Of a DNA stretch of 6,236 nucleotides, positions 1 to 5,966 are shown one piece after another. Under the pieces are notes generated by a model. It was not told where the DNA came from. It saw only the letters and a list, made by a program, of their open reading frames with translations, and did not search any database. The stretch lies in the NCBI GenBank assembly GCA_934675165.1, contig CAKUPP010000039.1:1-6236 (forward strand), given 5' to 3'. Each line of letters starts with the position of its first letter. Positions within the stretch are counted from its first letter, which is position 1. This DNA comes from an uncultured Eubacteriales bacterium. GTDB lineage: Bacteria; Bacillota; Clostridia; Oscillospirales; Acutalibacteraceae. Made by a program: the position numbers and the translations under genes.

Positions 1-1825
1 AGTAGGTGCTGATGATAAGGAAGTAGGTGCTGATGATAAGGAAGTAGGTGCTGATGATAAGGAAGTAGGTGCTGATGGCGAGAAAGTAGATGCTGATGAT
101 AAGGAAGTAGATGATATTAGTGAAAAAACAGATGCTGGTAGTGAAAAAGCAAGCACTGATAGCGGGAAAGTAAGTGTCAATGGTGAGAAAGCTAGTGATG
201 AAAAGTCCAGTGATACAAATTTTAATAATGCAAAACATAGTGATATGGAAACTGGTAATTTGACAACTACTGAATTGGAACATGAAGACTTAAATTCAGC
301 ATCTGCGTCAGAAAGATTAGTGAAAACATATATGCCCCAAAATGTTTTACAGGCCACTGATTCTCAAGAAAGCGGCTCTGTTTTGTCAGAAATTAAGGTT
401 CTAAACACTGCACAATCTGATAACTTAAATCATGATGATAAAATTGATACCGCAAAAAAAGTGTCAGGTAATCTAAAACCTAGGAGAAAACAATGTAAAA
501 AAACTGTGCCGAAAAAAACAGAGAAACATGATACCGCGTCAGAAATTATATCAAAATCTAATGGTTCACAAAAAGTCAGTATCCCTGACTTGCAAAAAAC
601 TGTGATTCAGGAATTTAGTTCAGGAAAAAATAGCGAACCTATTGTAGCGAAGTCTGGTAAGATAGACTCAAATAGTAAAAATGTTACTACAAACTCTACT
701 GATTTAAAAAATGTAGCAGCACATCCTGATGAAAAAAAATCAGATGCACCAGAAATATCCAACGAAGTTGTAAAAGATCCATTGGCAATACAATCTGTTA
801 AAATGTCACATGGTGACTCGCAAAATACTCAAAATAAAGAAAGTGTTGTTATTGGCGATGGAATGAGCTGTATATTGGGTAGCGTAACTAACCAAAATCG
901 TGACAAGTTAATAAATATAACTATCTCAGAAAGTGTTACGGAAATAGATTTATGTGCTTTTTCGGGATGTAAAAATCTAAAAACTGTATTTATCCCAGAA
1001 AGCGTTGTGACAATAGGAGCGTTTGCTTTTTATGCTTGTGCAAGTTTGGAAACTATAAATGTGCCAAATAGTGTTAAAAAAATAGGGCGTTACGCTTTCG
1101 AAGAATGCGAAAATTTAGTAAAAATTACTCTTCCAGAAAGTGTTACAGAGATAAAAAGTTTTGCTTTTAAGGGTTGTGCTAAATTGGAGAGTATAACTAT
1201 CTTGGGAAATGTTAAAAAAATAGAGGAGAATACTTTCGAAGGATGTGAAAATTTAGCAAAAATTGATCTTCCAAAAAGTGTTGAAGAAATAGAAAACAAT
1301 GCATTTGACAAATGTGTAAGTTTAACGAACGTAACTATTCCAAAGAATGTTAAAAAAATAGGAATGCTTACATTTAATAATTGCAAAAATTTAACAAATG
1401 TAACTATCCCAGAGAATGTTACCACGATAGGATACGGTGCTTTCAATAGTTGTACAAATTTGAAAACTGTAGTCATACCGGAAAGTGTTAAAGAAATAGA
1501 AGGCAGTACATTCGCTGAATGCGTAAGTTTAACGGACATAACTATTCCAAAGAATGTTACCAAAATAGGGGAATGGTCTTTTAATAATTGTAAAAGTTTG
1601 AAAACTGTAGTTATACCAGAAGGTGTTACGGAAATAGGGAAATTTGCTTTTGACTCTTGCACAAATTTAACAAGCATAACCATTCCAAAAAGCATTAAAC
1701 ATATAGAAAAATGTTTTTATGGATGCGAGTCAATTGTTGTTCACTTTAATGATAAAGAGTATAGATATGATAATATTGAAGAGCTCTTTGACGAAATTAA
1801 TGGTAATCAAGCGGGACAAAAATAA
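1..1825 (+). CDS. Large BspA-type leucine-rich repeat protein, 5' end outside window
   Basis: The frame is open from base 2 to the TAA at 1823-1825, giving 607 visible residues. The ATG at 245 is internal: it has no ribosome binding site and the repeat-bearing frame continues upstream without a stop. In order the visible protein has about ten 7-residue acidic repeats (VGADDKE and variants, residues 1-68), a polar Ser/Lys/Asp/Asn-rich low-complexity stretch (about 69-302), then 12 leucine-rich repeats (303-577) and a 30-residue acidic tail. The repeats follow L-x-x-(I/V)-x-(I/L)-P-x-(S/N)-V-x-x-I-x-x-x-(A/T)-F-x-x-C-x-(N/S), the LRR_5/BspA (Treponema pallidum) type. That family is typically surface-exposed and binds proteins or host matrix. 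The N-terminus is unseen, so export and anchoring are unknown; no LPXTG-like anchor is present at the C-terminus. A terminator follows at 1943-1992. Family call is firm; the role is inferred. Confidence 0.9.
   Translation, partial: VGADDKEVGADDKEVGADDKEVGADGEKVDADDKEVDDISEKTDAGSEKASTDSGKVSVNGEKASDEKSSDTNFNNAKHSDMETGNLTTTELEHEDLNSASASERLVKTYMPQNVLQATDSQESGSVLSEIKVLNTAQSDNLNHDDKIDTAKKVSGNLKPRRKQCKKTVPKKTEKHDTASEIISKSNGSQKVSIPDLQKTVIQEFSSGKNSEPIVAKSGKIDSNSKNVTTNSTDLKNVAAHPDEKKSDAPEISNEVVKDPLAIQSVKMSHGDSQNTQNKESVVIGDGMSCILGSVTNQNRDKLINITISESVTEIDLCAFSGCKNLKTVFIPESVVTIGAFAFYACASLETINVPNSVKKIGRYAFEECENLVKITLPESVTEIKSFAFKGCAKLESITILGNVKKIEENTFEGCENLAKIDLPKSVEEIENNAFDKCVSLTNVTIPKNVKKIGMLTFNNCKNLTNVTIPENVTTIGYGAFNSCTNLKTVVIPESVKEIEGSTFAECVSLTDITIPKNVTKIGEWSFNNCKSLKTVVIPEGVTEIGKFAFDSCTNLTSITIPKSIKHIEKCFYGCESIVVHFNDKEYRYDNIEELFDEINGNQAGQK
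2..190 (+). repeat. 21-bp tandem repeats coding 7-residue acidic units
   Basis: Units start at 2, 23, 44, 65, 86, 107, 128, 149 and 170, with a shortened tenth at 191. The first three are identical and encode VGADDKE. The units at 65 and 86 differ at a few bases, and later units decay to forms such as TDAGSEK and ASTDSGK. The array probably continues left of the window. The period is a multiple of three, so copy-number change would alter length without breaking the frame. The product is likely a disordered acidic spacer. Confidence 0.92.
908..1732 (+). repeat. 12 x 69-bp leucine-rich repeats (LRR_5/BspA type)
   Basis: Units begin every 69 bp: 908, 977, 1046, 1115, 1184, 1253, 1322, 1391, 1460, 1529, 1598 and 1667. 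The last is 22 residues rather than 23. Each carries a Pro or equivalent after the first strand, a hydrophobic I/V ladder, a conserved Phe and a conserved Cys. Units differ at many bases, yet some pairs remain close at DNA level. Units 3-4 resemble 5-6, and units 6-7-8 resemble 9-10-11, indicating growth by multi-unit duplication. Confidence 0.93.
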
Positions 1826-1835
1826 GTTTGACATT

Positions 1836-1865
1836 ACCTAAATTTGTTATAAATTAAATTTAGGT
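1836..1865. repeat. Perfect 10-bp inverted repeat just after the LRR gene
   Basis: ACCTAAATTT (1836-1845) and AAATTTAGGT (1856-1865) are exact reverse complements around a 10-nt loop. No T-tract follows, so it is not a standard terminator. It could be an RNA hairpin protecting the 3' end of the LRR transcript or a protein-binding palindrome. ACCTAAAT recurs at 1924-1931, giving an alternative partner for the right arm. In DNA this AT-rich chance is not excluded. Confidence 0.45.
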
Positions 1866-1942
1866 GTATTTATTGACTATAATGGGAATATGTGTAAGGT
1901 TTATCATTGAATTTTTATTTTAAACCTAAATAATAATTTTTG

Positions 1943-1992
1943 AAGCGACAGCACTGTGATTAAATTGTAAATTTTTAGTGTTGTCGTTTTTT
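1943..1992 (+). terminator. Rho-independent terminator after LRR gene
   Basis: The stem core pairs CGACAGCACT (1946-1955) with AGTGTTGTCG (1977-1986) with one G-U pair. It can extend outward through AAG (1943-1945) against TTT/TT at 1987-1989. The loop is 21 nt and a run of six T (1987-1992) follows directly. It lies about 120 nt past the LRR stop, in the right orientation to end that transcript. The long loop makes it less than ideal. Confidence 0.75.
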
Positions 1993-2165
1993 GTTTGTAT
2001 TTTAATTAAAAAAGTGCATAATGAAAAATTCAAAAAATGTATAAAAGGTAAATAATTTGAAATTATATTGAGAATAATTTGTTTTAATTTTTTAAAATTT
2101 TAGTGCAAAATATCTATAAATAATGCGGCGTTTGTTTATATATTGAAAAAAATTTAAAAAAACAC

Positions 2166-2194
2166 TTGAAATAATTTGTCGAATATAATATAAT
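2166..2194 (+). promoter_or_regulatory. Sigma-A-type promoter for the membrane/secreted protein operon
   Basis: TTGAAA (2166-2171) is followed after 17 nt by a perfect TATAAT (2189-2194). A second overlapping TATAAT lies at 2184-2189 but at poor spacing. Transcription would start near 2201, giving a leader of about 140 nt before the first gene at 2343. Confidence 0.75.
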
Positions 2195-2241
2195 GTTGCA
2201 CGTGGACAAAAATAAATTGTTCAAATCTAAAAAAATGTACT

Positions 2242-2270
2242 CAAGAGACAAAATATTGTTTGATCTCTTG
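2242..2270 (+). promoter_or_regulatory. Hairpin in the operon 5' leader
   Basis: CAAGAGA (2242-2248) and TCTCTTG (2264-2270) are exact reverse complements. Further pairing of CAAA with TTTG inside is possible with a bulge. There is no T-tract after it, so it is not an obvious attenuator. It matches no riboswitch class that I recognise. It could stabilise the message or serve as a binding site. Confidence 0.45.
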
Positions 2271-2326
2271 CTGTGGTAGGGTGATGTGTAGTTAAAAAAA
2301 TGAAACAGGAAAAAAGCTATCAATGC

Positions 2327-2337
2327 AAGGGAGGTGA
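2327..2337 (+). promoter_or_regulatory. Ribosome binding site deciding GTG start at 2343
   Basis: AAGGGAGGTGA is a near-perfect Shine-Dalgarno sequence. The in-frame GTG at 2334 lies inside it and cannot be used by it. The next in-frame GTG at 2343 is 8 nt after GGAGG, which is ideal, so that start was chosen. Confidence 0.85.
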
Positions 2338-2342
2338 CAATA

Positions 2343-2981
2343 GTGGACGAGGAAATTAAAAATGATGTAACAGATGAAGTTGAAAAAGGTGTGAGTGAAG
2401 AAAATGAATACATTGATTTTGATTCAGATACAACTTCCGAATCTTTGGCGACAGACTCTGTTAAAAGCAAAAATGACAAAAAGAAAAATTGCATAATTTT
2501 AATACTTTTATTATTGCTTTGTATTCTTGTAGGACTTGGGATTTGGTTTGTGTGGTTTAAAGGCAGCGATCCGAACAAAGGAACACTTCCAACAGTAGCT
2601 CCGCAAATTGATGAAAATGCCGAAAGAATGGATGGCAACGAAGAAAAAATGAAACAACCTGAAGGAGGTGGTGCGGTAAACATAATGTATACCAAAAACG
2701 CAAGTGTAAGTCTTGGTAGTAGAAAAGTGTCCATGTATTTTGGTAATCCGTCCAAGTCAAACCAAGATATGGTACTACAACTGCTTGTCAATGATAAAGT
2801 AATAGCAGAGAGTGGTAGGTTGACACCAGGTAGTCAGATAAAAACAATGGATGTCAAGGATGTCACAGGACTATCTACCGGTAGATATAATGCAAAATAT
2901 GTGGTAGGTTATTACTACGAGAATGGCGAAAAAGCCATAGTCGATACCCAAATACCTTTAGTCATATCCGTCACCAAATAA
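2343..2981 (+). CDS. Single-pass membrane protein with extracytoplasmic beta-rich domain
   Basis: The product is 212 residues from a GTG start chosen by the ribosome binding site. Residues 1-40 are acidic. A basic patch (KSKNDKKKN, 41-49) precedes one hydrophobic helix (about 50-72), giving an N-in, C-out topology by the positive-inside rule. A polar linker (73-115) leads to a C-terminal domain (about 116-212) rich in predicted beta strands. Its landmarks are NP at 135-136, LQLLVN, ESG at 156-158, PG at 162-163, G-R-Y at 180-182 and a final IPLVISV strand. I recall this NP/ESG/PG/GxY pattern in membrane-anchored proteins of Clostridia found near WGDM-type secreted proteins, but I cannot name a Pfam family. 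It is first in the operon, 64 nt ahead of the next gene. A surface anchor or assembly partner for the exported proteins downstream is an inference. No catalytic motif is visible. Confidence 0.85.
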   Translation: MDEEIKNDVTDEVEKGVSEENEYIDFDSDTTSESLATDSVKSKNDKKKNCIILILLLLLCILVGLGIWFVWFKGSDPNKGTLPTVAPQIDENAERMDGNEEKMKQPEGGGAVNIMYTKNASVSLGSRKVSMYFGNPSKSNQDMVLQLLVNDKVIAESGRLTPGSQIKTMDVKDVTGLSTGRYNAKYVVGYYYENGEKAIVDTQIPLVISVTK

Positions 2982-3045
2982 TGTTTAAAGGTAGATGGGC
3001 AACGGAAAGATGTAAAGAAAAAAATGTGAGTGGAGGAGTGAAAAA

Positions 3046-3525
3046 ATGAAAAAGATAAAACTTTTTTTATCGGTGGTGTTGGGAGTTGTAAGTGCAGCGG
3101 TATTATCGATTACTCTTGTAAATGCCGAAGAGGATGGAAGTGATGATCCCTTTCACATGGACGTTAAGGCAGTAATAGATGTAAAGTCTGTAAACAGTTT
3201 TGACGTAACATGGGGGAGGATGACAGAAGGGTCGGCTAAAGTATTAAGCGATAGCACCGAGGCAGAAGAATTTGACAACAAAGTGGAAATCAAGAACCAC
3301 TCCGATGCCGATTCTGTTGTGCTAGTTACATATAAAAGAGGTAAAAGGCCGCTTTTAAGCTGGCGTGGAGAAGTTAAAGACGATATGGCAGCAATGGACA
3401 GCGCTGTGAACAGTTCGGTAAATACGCCTCCGAAACACGTTTTTTGCTTAACGTTTTCCAAGCGACTTTTCACTTTCGGCACCAAACCTGGTGACACAGG
3501 TGCAGTGAAAACTGTAATTATTTAA
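3046..3525 (+). CDS. Small secreted protein, divergent member of the WGDM-motif paralogue family
   Basis: The product is 159 residues; the ATG is preceded by GGAGG (3032-3036) at 9 nt. A signal peptide (MKKIK, hydrophobic core, cleavage likely after VNA at 25-27) predicts export. The family landmarks are present but altered. FDVTWGRM (52-59) has Arg where the others have Asp, IKNHSDAD (82-89) has Asp where the others have SNA, and the end (TGAVKTVII) matches the C-terminal strand of the others. The segment with W-x-x-x-x-H-x-Y seen in the other three is absent, making this the shortest paralogue. There is one mature Cys (134). It lies second in the operon, 36 nt before the next gene. It may be a specialised subunit or a decaying copy, but the frame and ribosome binding site are intact. 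Function unknown. Confidence 0.85.
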   Translation: MKKIKLFLSVVLGVVSAAVLSITLVNAEEDGSDDPFHMDVKAVIDVKSVNSFDVTWGRMTEGSAKVLSDSTEAEEFDNKVEIKNHSDADSVVLVTYKRGKRPLLSWRGEVKDDMAAMDSAVNSSVNTPPKHVFCLTFSKRLFTFGTKPGDTGAVKTVII

Positions 3526-3561
3526 AAAATTTAAATTTAAAATTGGAAGGAAGTAATTAAA

Positions 3562-4269
3562 ATGAAAAAATTAAGCGCACTTATTTTAGGATTAGGTTTG
3601 TTGGCTGGGTCAACAGTTAATACGTTTGCAATAGACTTTACTGCTAGTGGTTCTGCTTTAAACCCTAGCGAAGGGGATGCCAATAAAATGTCTAACGAGG
3701 TTTTGGGGCAAGTAGAAGGTGAAACAAAATATAGCATAGATGTTATGTGGGGAGATATGAAATTTAAGTGGAATTCTCATTGGGATCCATCAACTCACTC
3801 TTACGTGAATAATACCGAAGGTTCTAATGGGTGGGAAGAAAATCAATCAGCACCAACTGCGAATGATTGTGCATCTGGAGATATTAAGTTTATAAATCAC
3901 TCTAATGCAAATATTAAAGCCACAATGGTATTTAATCCAGTGGAGGGAGGATATGGTATAAAGGCTGCTTGGGATAATGCAGGAGCAACGGACGCAGAGT
4001 CGGATGTTGAAGTATATAAGACTTTTGAAACAGCAGAAGGAACTACGAGACCGACAGATAAGGATGTGTATGAAACGTATGCTAACGATACTAGCGACAA
4101 AGATGATGGTACGCGTGCTTTAAGTAAGTTAGTTGGCACATCCAAGTTGTTTTTATCTGGCCAACCTTCAGCAAAATTTTTAGCTAAAGACGGATTTAAA
4201 GGTACAGCTAATGCACAAAAAATTGGTACAGTTACTATTACACTAGTAGATACAGATGCAACTGTTTAA
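3562..4269 (+). CDS. Secreted WGDM-motif protein (paralogue 2)
   Basis: The product is 235 residues; the ATG follows GGAAGGAAG (3545-3553). The signal peptide (MKK, hydrophobic 4-18) is likely cut after TFA (21-23). Mature landmarks are YSIDVMWGDMKFKW (57-70), WDPSTHSY (74-81), a GW at 90-91, IKFINHSNANIKAT (108-121), a charged variable middle (about 127-188) and a C-terminal pair of strands (KLFLSG, then IGTVTITLV at 221-229). It has one mature Cys (103). No transmembrane anchor, LPXTG motif or C-terminal WxL pair is visible, so the protein is either released or held by a partner. I recognise this as a recurrent type of exported protein in Clostridia but cannot attach a family name or function. 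A beta-sandwich fold is inferred from alternating hydrophobic strands. Confidence 0.88.
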   Translation: MKKLSALILGLGLLAGSTVNTFAIDFTASGSALNPSEGDANKMSNEVLGQVEGETKYSIDVMWGDMKFKWNSHWDPSTHSYVNNTEGSNGWEENQSAPTANDCASGDIKFINHSNANIKATMVFNPVEGGYGIKAAWDNAGATDAESDVEVYKTFETAEGTTRPTDKDVYETYANDTSDKDDGTRALSKLVGTSKLFLSGQPSAKFLAKDGFKGTANAQKIGTVTITLVDTDATV

Positions 4270-4293
4270 TTTAATCAGCAGACACTAACAAAA

Positions 4294-4302
4294 AAGGGGT
4301 GA
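4294..4302 (+). promoter_or_regulatory. Ribosome binding site deciding GTG start at 4310
   Basis: AAGGGGTGA lies about 10 nt before a GTG at 4310. That start gives MKK followed by a hydrophobic core, the same signal peptide layout as the other paralogues. The internal ATG at 4328 would remove the two lysines and lacks its own binding site, so GTG is preferred. Confidence 0.75.
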
Positions 4303-4309
4303 AAAAGCG

Positions 4310-5137
4310 GTGAAGAAGGTGCTTGCAATGTTGGCGGGTTTAGGCATAATGGTAGGTTCTTTGTGGAACACATGTGTTTATTCTGCGGTCACAACAGAGG
4401 GTAACAAAACAACCATAACTCTTGCTGACAGTGATAGTGGTGACTCAGAATCACAAAATGTATGTGCAACTTTTTGCTTCCCCGAAAAAGTGTACGATAT
4501 TGACATTGCTTGGGGCGACATGCAGTTTACATACAATAAGGGCACGTGGAACCCGGATAAGCACGTTTATGAAGGTAATGATCCCGGGTGGAAAGAGTCA
4601 AATAATTCGCACACTATTGGCTTAACCTTGAATAATAGTAATAATTTGTCTTCCGGACAAATATCACTTGTAAATAATTCTAATGCCAAAATTAAAACTG
4701 TTTTAGAATATACGCCAAATAGCGCATTAAATATGACTCCGTTAGGAACTACAGAAAACTACTATGAACCAACAGGTAAAAATGAATTTGCCTATTGGGA
4801 AATATTTAAAAATTTTAAATGTGGTGTTTATGCTGAAGGTACTTACGACGATGCTAGTGGTGCAGTAAATTTTAGTGGAGATTATGACCCTTTTGGAGAA
4901 ATTGGTCATGTTAGTGATAATTCTTTAAGCGTATTACTTTCTGATGCTTCTAAAGTCGATTGGGCTAAAACAGAAAATCCAGCGAGTGGAGGAGATTCGG
5001 AGCAACTAGCAGGATATTATAACAGTGTCTCTAAATTTCTTTTTATGCCTACCGATATACCAAAAGATATATCTGCGTCTGGCAAGTGCATTCTTGGTAA
5101 TATAACCCTTACGATTTCAGAGGGTACTGAATCGTAA
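4310..5137 (+). CDS. Secreted WGDM-motif protein (paralogue 3, largest)
   Basis: The product is 275 residues from a GTG start and begins 40 nt after the previous gene. The signal peptide (MKK, hydrophobic to about 19) is likely cut after YSA (24-26). Landmarks are VYDIDIAWGDMQFTY (61-75), WNPDKHVYEG (80-89), GW at 93-94, SLVNNSNAKIKTVLEYTP (119-136) and a C-terminal strand pair (SKFLFM, then LGNITLTIS at 262-270). The middle (about 137-240) is some 40 residues longer than in paralogue 2 and is rich in aromatic and acidic residues (YYEP, AYWEIFKNF, DYDPFGE). Mature Cys residues at 52, 56, 171 and 260 could form disulfides, a feature the other copies lack. No cell-wall anchor is visible. It ends the first operon segment before the hairpin at 5163-5188. 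Function unknown; the family relation to its neighbours is clear. Confidence 0.88.
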   Translation: MKKVLAMLAGLGIMVGSLWNTCVYSAVTTEGNKTTITLADSDSGDSESQNVCATFCFPEKVYDIDIAWGDMQFTYNKGTWNPDKHVYEGNDPGWKESNNSHTIGLTLNNSNNLSSGQISLVNNSNAKIKTVLEYTPNSALNMTPLGTTENYYEPTGKNEFAYWEIFKNFKCGVYAEGTYDDASGAVNFSGDYDPFGEIGHVSDNSLSVLLSDASKVDWAKTENPASGGDSEQLAGYYNSVSKFLFMPTDIPKDISASGKCILGNITLTISEGTES

Positions 5138-5161
5138 ATTGGGTATGTGCTGCATCAAGTT

Positions 5162-5204
5162 GGGCATCGGCAAATGTATGCCGATGCCTCACCCCTAAAT
5201 TTTT
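5162..5204 (+). terminator. GC-rich hairpin after paralogue 3, possible terminator
   Basis: GGCATCGGCA (5163-5172) and TGCCGATGCC (5179-5188) form a perfect 10-bp stem with a 6-nt loop, extendable by a G-U pair at 5162/5189. Five T follow only at 5200-5204, 11 nt past the stem, so termination may be partial. An outer pairing of 5136-5144 with 5191-5194 and 5198-5202 would bring the T run close to the structure. It may separate expression of the last paralogue from the operon. Confidence 0.55.
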
Positions 5205-5302
5205 GACAGAAATTGAATATATAGTCGACAGAGCTTTCAACAGTTGAGCCAATTCGAGTGTATATTTAATTTAGGAAATTATCTTAAATGAGGTGAATTT
5301 AA

Positions 5303-5959
5303 ATGACAAAAAAGTTGCTTTCTTTTTGGCTTATATTATCTGCAATTTTTGGTTCTGCTAGTTATGCTTTTGCTTCTGAAACTTCTTCCGAAACTACAGA
5401 TTCAATGAGTGCTACAGCTGTGGAAAGAAATTTTGAAGAAACTGCTGAACTTAACGAAATTTCAGGGAGTCCAGAAGTTGTGTATAATGTTAGTGTTGAG
5501 TGGGGTGATTTGAAGTTTAAATATTCTTTTTACGGGGATTATTGGAATAGTAAAACGCATAAATATGAGGGTGGCACTGTTGGATGGAAAGGTACTACGG
5601 ATTCTTCTGGAATTATAAAAATTACAAATAATTCAAATGCAGAAGTAACGGCTGAGGTTACGTATAAATGCGTGATAAATGATTATTATTCATATATCGT
5701 TACTGGGAATTTTAAAGTTGAAGGTAACGGAATTAAAAAAACTGGTTCGGAAAACGGAGTTACTTTGAGTGGTGCGAATGAAGATACTGTAAAAGCAACT
5801 TTTTCTCTCGTTAATGCTGAAGATCAAACAGATTCTACTGCTACGTGTACATTTGTTCCTGCTTTTAAAGATCCGGAAAATCTTCCCAAAGAAGAGTATA
5901 ACTATCCATCAGGTGAAAATAGCCAAATAGGTATCATGACTGTAAAAATTAGCAAATAA
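5303..5959 (+). CDS. Secreted WGDM-motif protein (paralogue 4)
   Basis: The product is 218 residues; the ATG follows TGAGGTGA (5289-5296). The signal peptide (MTKK, hydrophobic 5-20) is likely cut after AFA (22-24). A Ser/Thr/Glu-rich stretch (25-55) precedes the core. Landmarks are VVYNVSVEWGDLKFKY (59-74), WNSKTHKYEG (81-90), GW at 94-95, IKITNNSNAEVTAEVTYK (105-122), a variable middle with TGNF and VTLSG strands, TCTFVPAF (181-188) and a terminal IGIMTVKIS strand (209-217). Mature Cys residues lie at 123 and 182. It stands 165 nt behind paralogue 3, with a hairpin between, so it may be read through or have its own weak promoter; no convincing one was found. A strong terminator follows. Exported, with no anchor motif; function unknown. 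Confidence 0.88.
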   Translation: MTKKLLSFWLILSAIFGSASYAFASETSSETTDSMSATAVERNFEETAELNEISGSPEVVYNVSVEWGDLKFKYSFYGDYWNSKTHKYEGGTVGWKGTTDSSGIIKITNNSNAEVTAEVTYKCVINDYYSYIVTGNFKVEGNGIKKTGSENGVTLSGANEDTVKATFSLVNAEDQTDSTATCTFVPAFKDPENLPKEEYNYPSGENSQIGIMTVKISK

Positions 5960-5966
5960 TACTTGA

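Larger units (their letters stand above)
1826..2342. other. 517-bp AT-rich gene-free region with terminator, hairpins and promoter
   Basis: No open frame longer than 28 codons with a usable ribosome binding site was seen on the + strand here. The region holds a perfect inverted repeat (1836-1865), a shorter one (1897-1903 with 1921-1927), the terminator at 1943-1992, a very AT-rich stretch (about 1995-2165) without recognisable structure, the promoter at 2166-2194 and a leader hairpin at 2242-2270. It separates the LRR gene from the downstream operon. Confidence 0.75.

Noticed and set aside
2..190. CRISPR array
   Set aside because: The 21-bp units are directly adjacent with no spacers, stay in one coding frame and decay gradually.
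1090..1695. Long open frame on the minus strand across the leucine-rich repeats
   Set aside because: It mirrors the 69-bp periodicity of the sense gene, has no ribosome binding site, and its translation is only the antisense of the repeats.
1828..1883. TTGACA (1828-1833) and TATAAT (1878-1883) as one promoter
   Set aside because: The boxes are 44 nt apart. Only weak partners exist at correct spacing for either box.
2193..2279. 28-codon ORF in the operon leader
   Set aside because: Its ATG overlaps the predicted -10 box, so it would not be transcribed from that promoter. The inner ATG at 2235 has no Shine-Dalgarno sequence.
2334..2342. GTG at 2334 as the start of the membrane protein
   Set aside because: This codon is part of the Shine-Dalgarno sequence itself. 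The GTG at 2343 has correct spacing.
2300..2359. 19-codon ORF overlapping the ribosome binding site and start of the membrane protein gene
   Set aside because: There is no Shine-Dalgarno sequence before its ATG. Overlap with a strong binding site for the real gene makes chance more likely than a leader peptide.
2114..2791. Minus-strand open frame opposite the membrane protein gene
   Set aside because: It overlaps the promoter, leader and a well-supported sense gene, and the Ser/Phe-rich product has no recognisable domain.
4422..4625. 67-codon open frame in another + frame inside paralogue 3
   Set aside because: It lies wholly within a gene with a signal peptide and family motifs, and has no ribosome binding site.
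5203..5225. TTGACA at 5203-5208 as a promoter for paralogue 4
   Set aside because: The -35 is perfect, but no acceptable -10 lies 16-18 nt downstream; TATAGT at 5220 is only 11 nt away.
3046..5959. WxL-domain cell-wall proteins with a DUF916/DUF3324 partner
   Set aside because: The Trp motif here is near the N-terminus and reads WGD(M/L), there is no C-terminal WxL pair, and the membrane protein has an N-terminal rather than C-terminal anchor.
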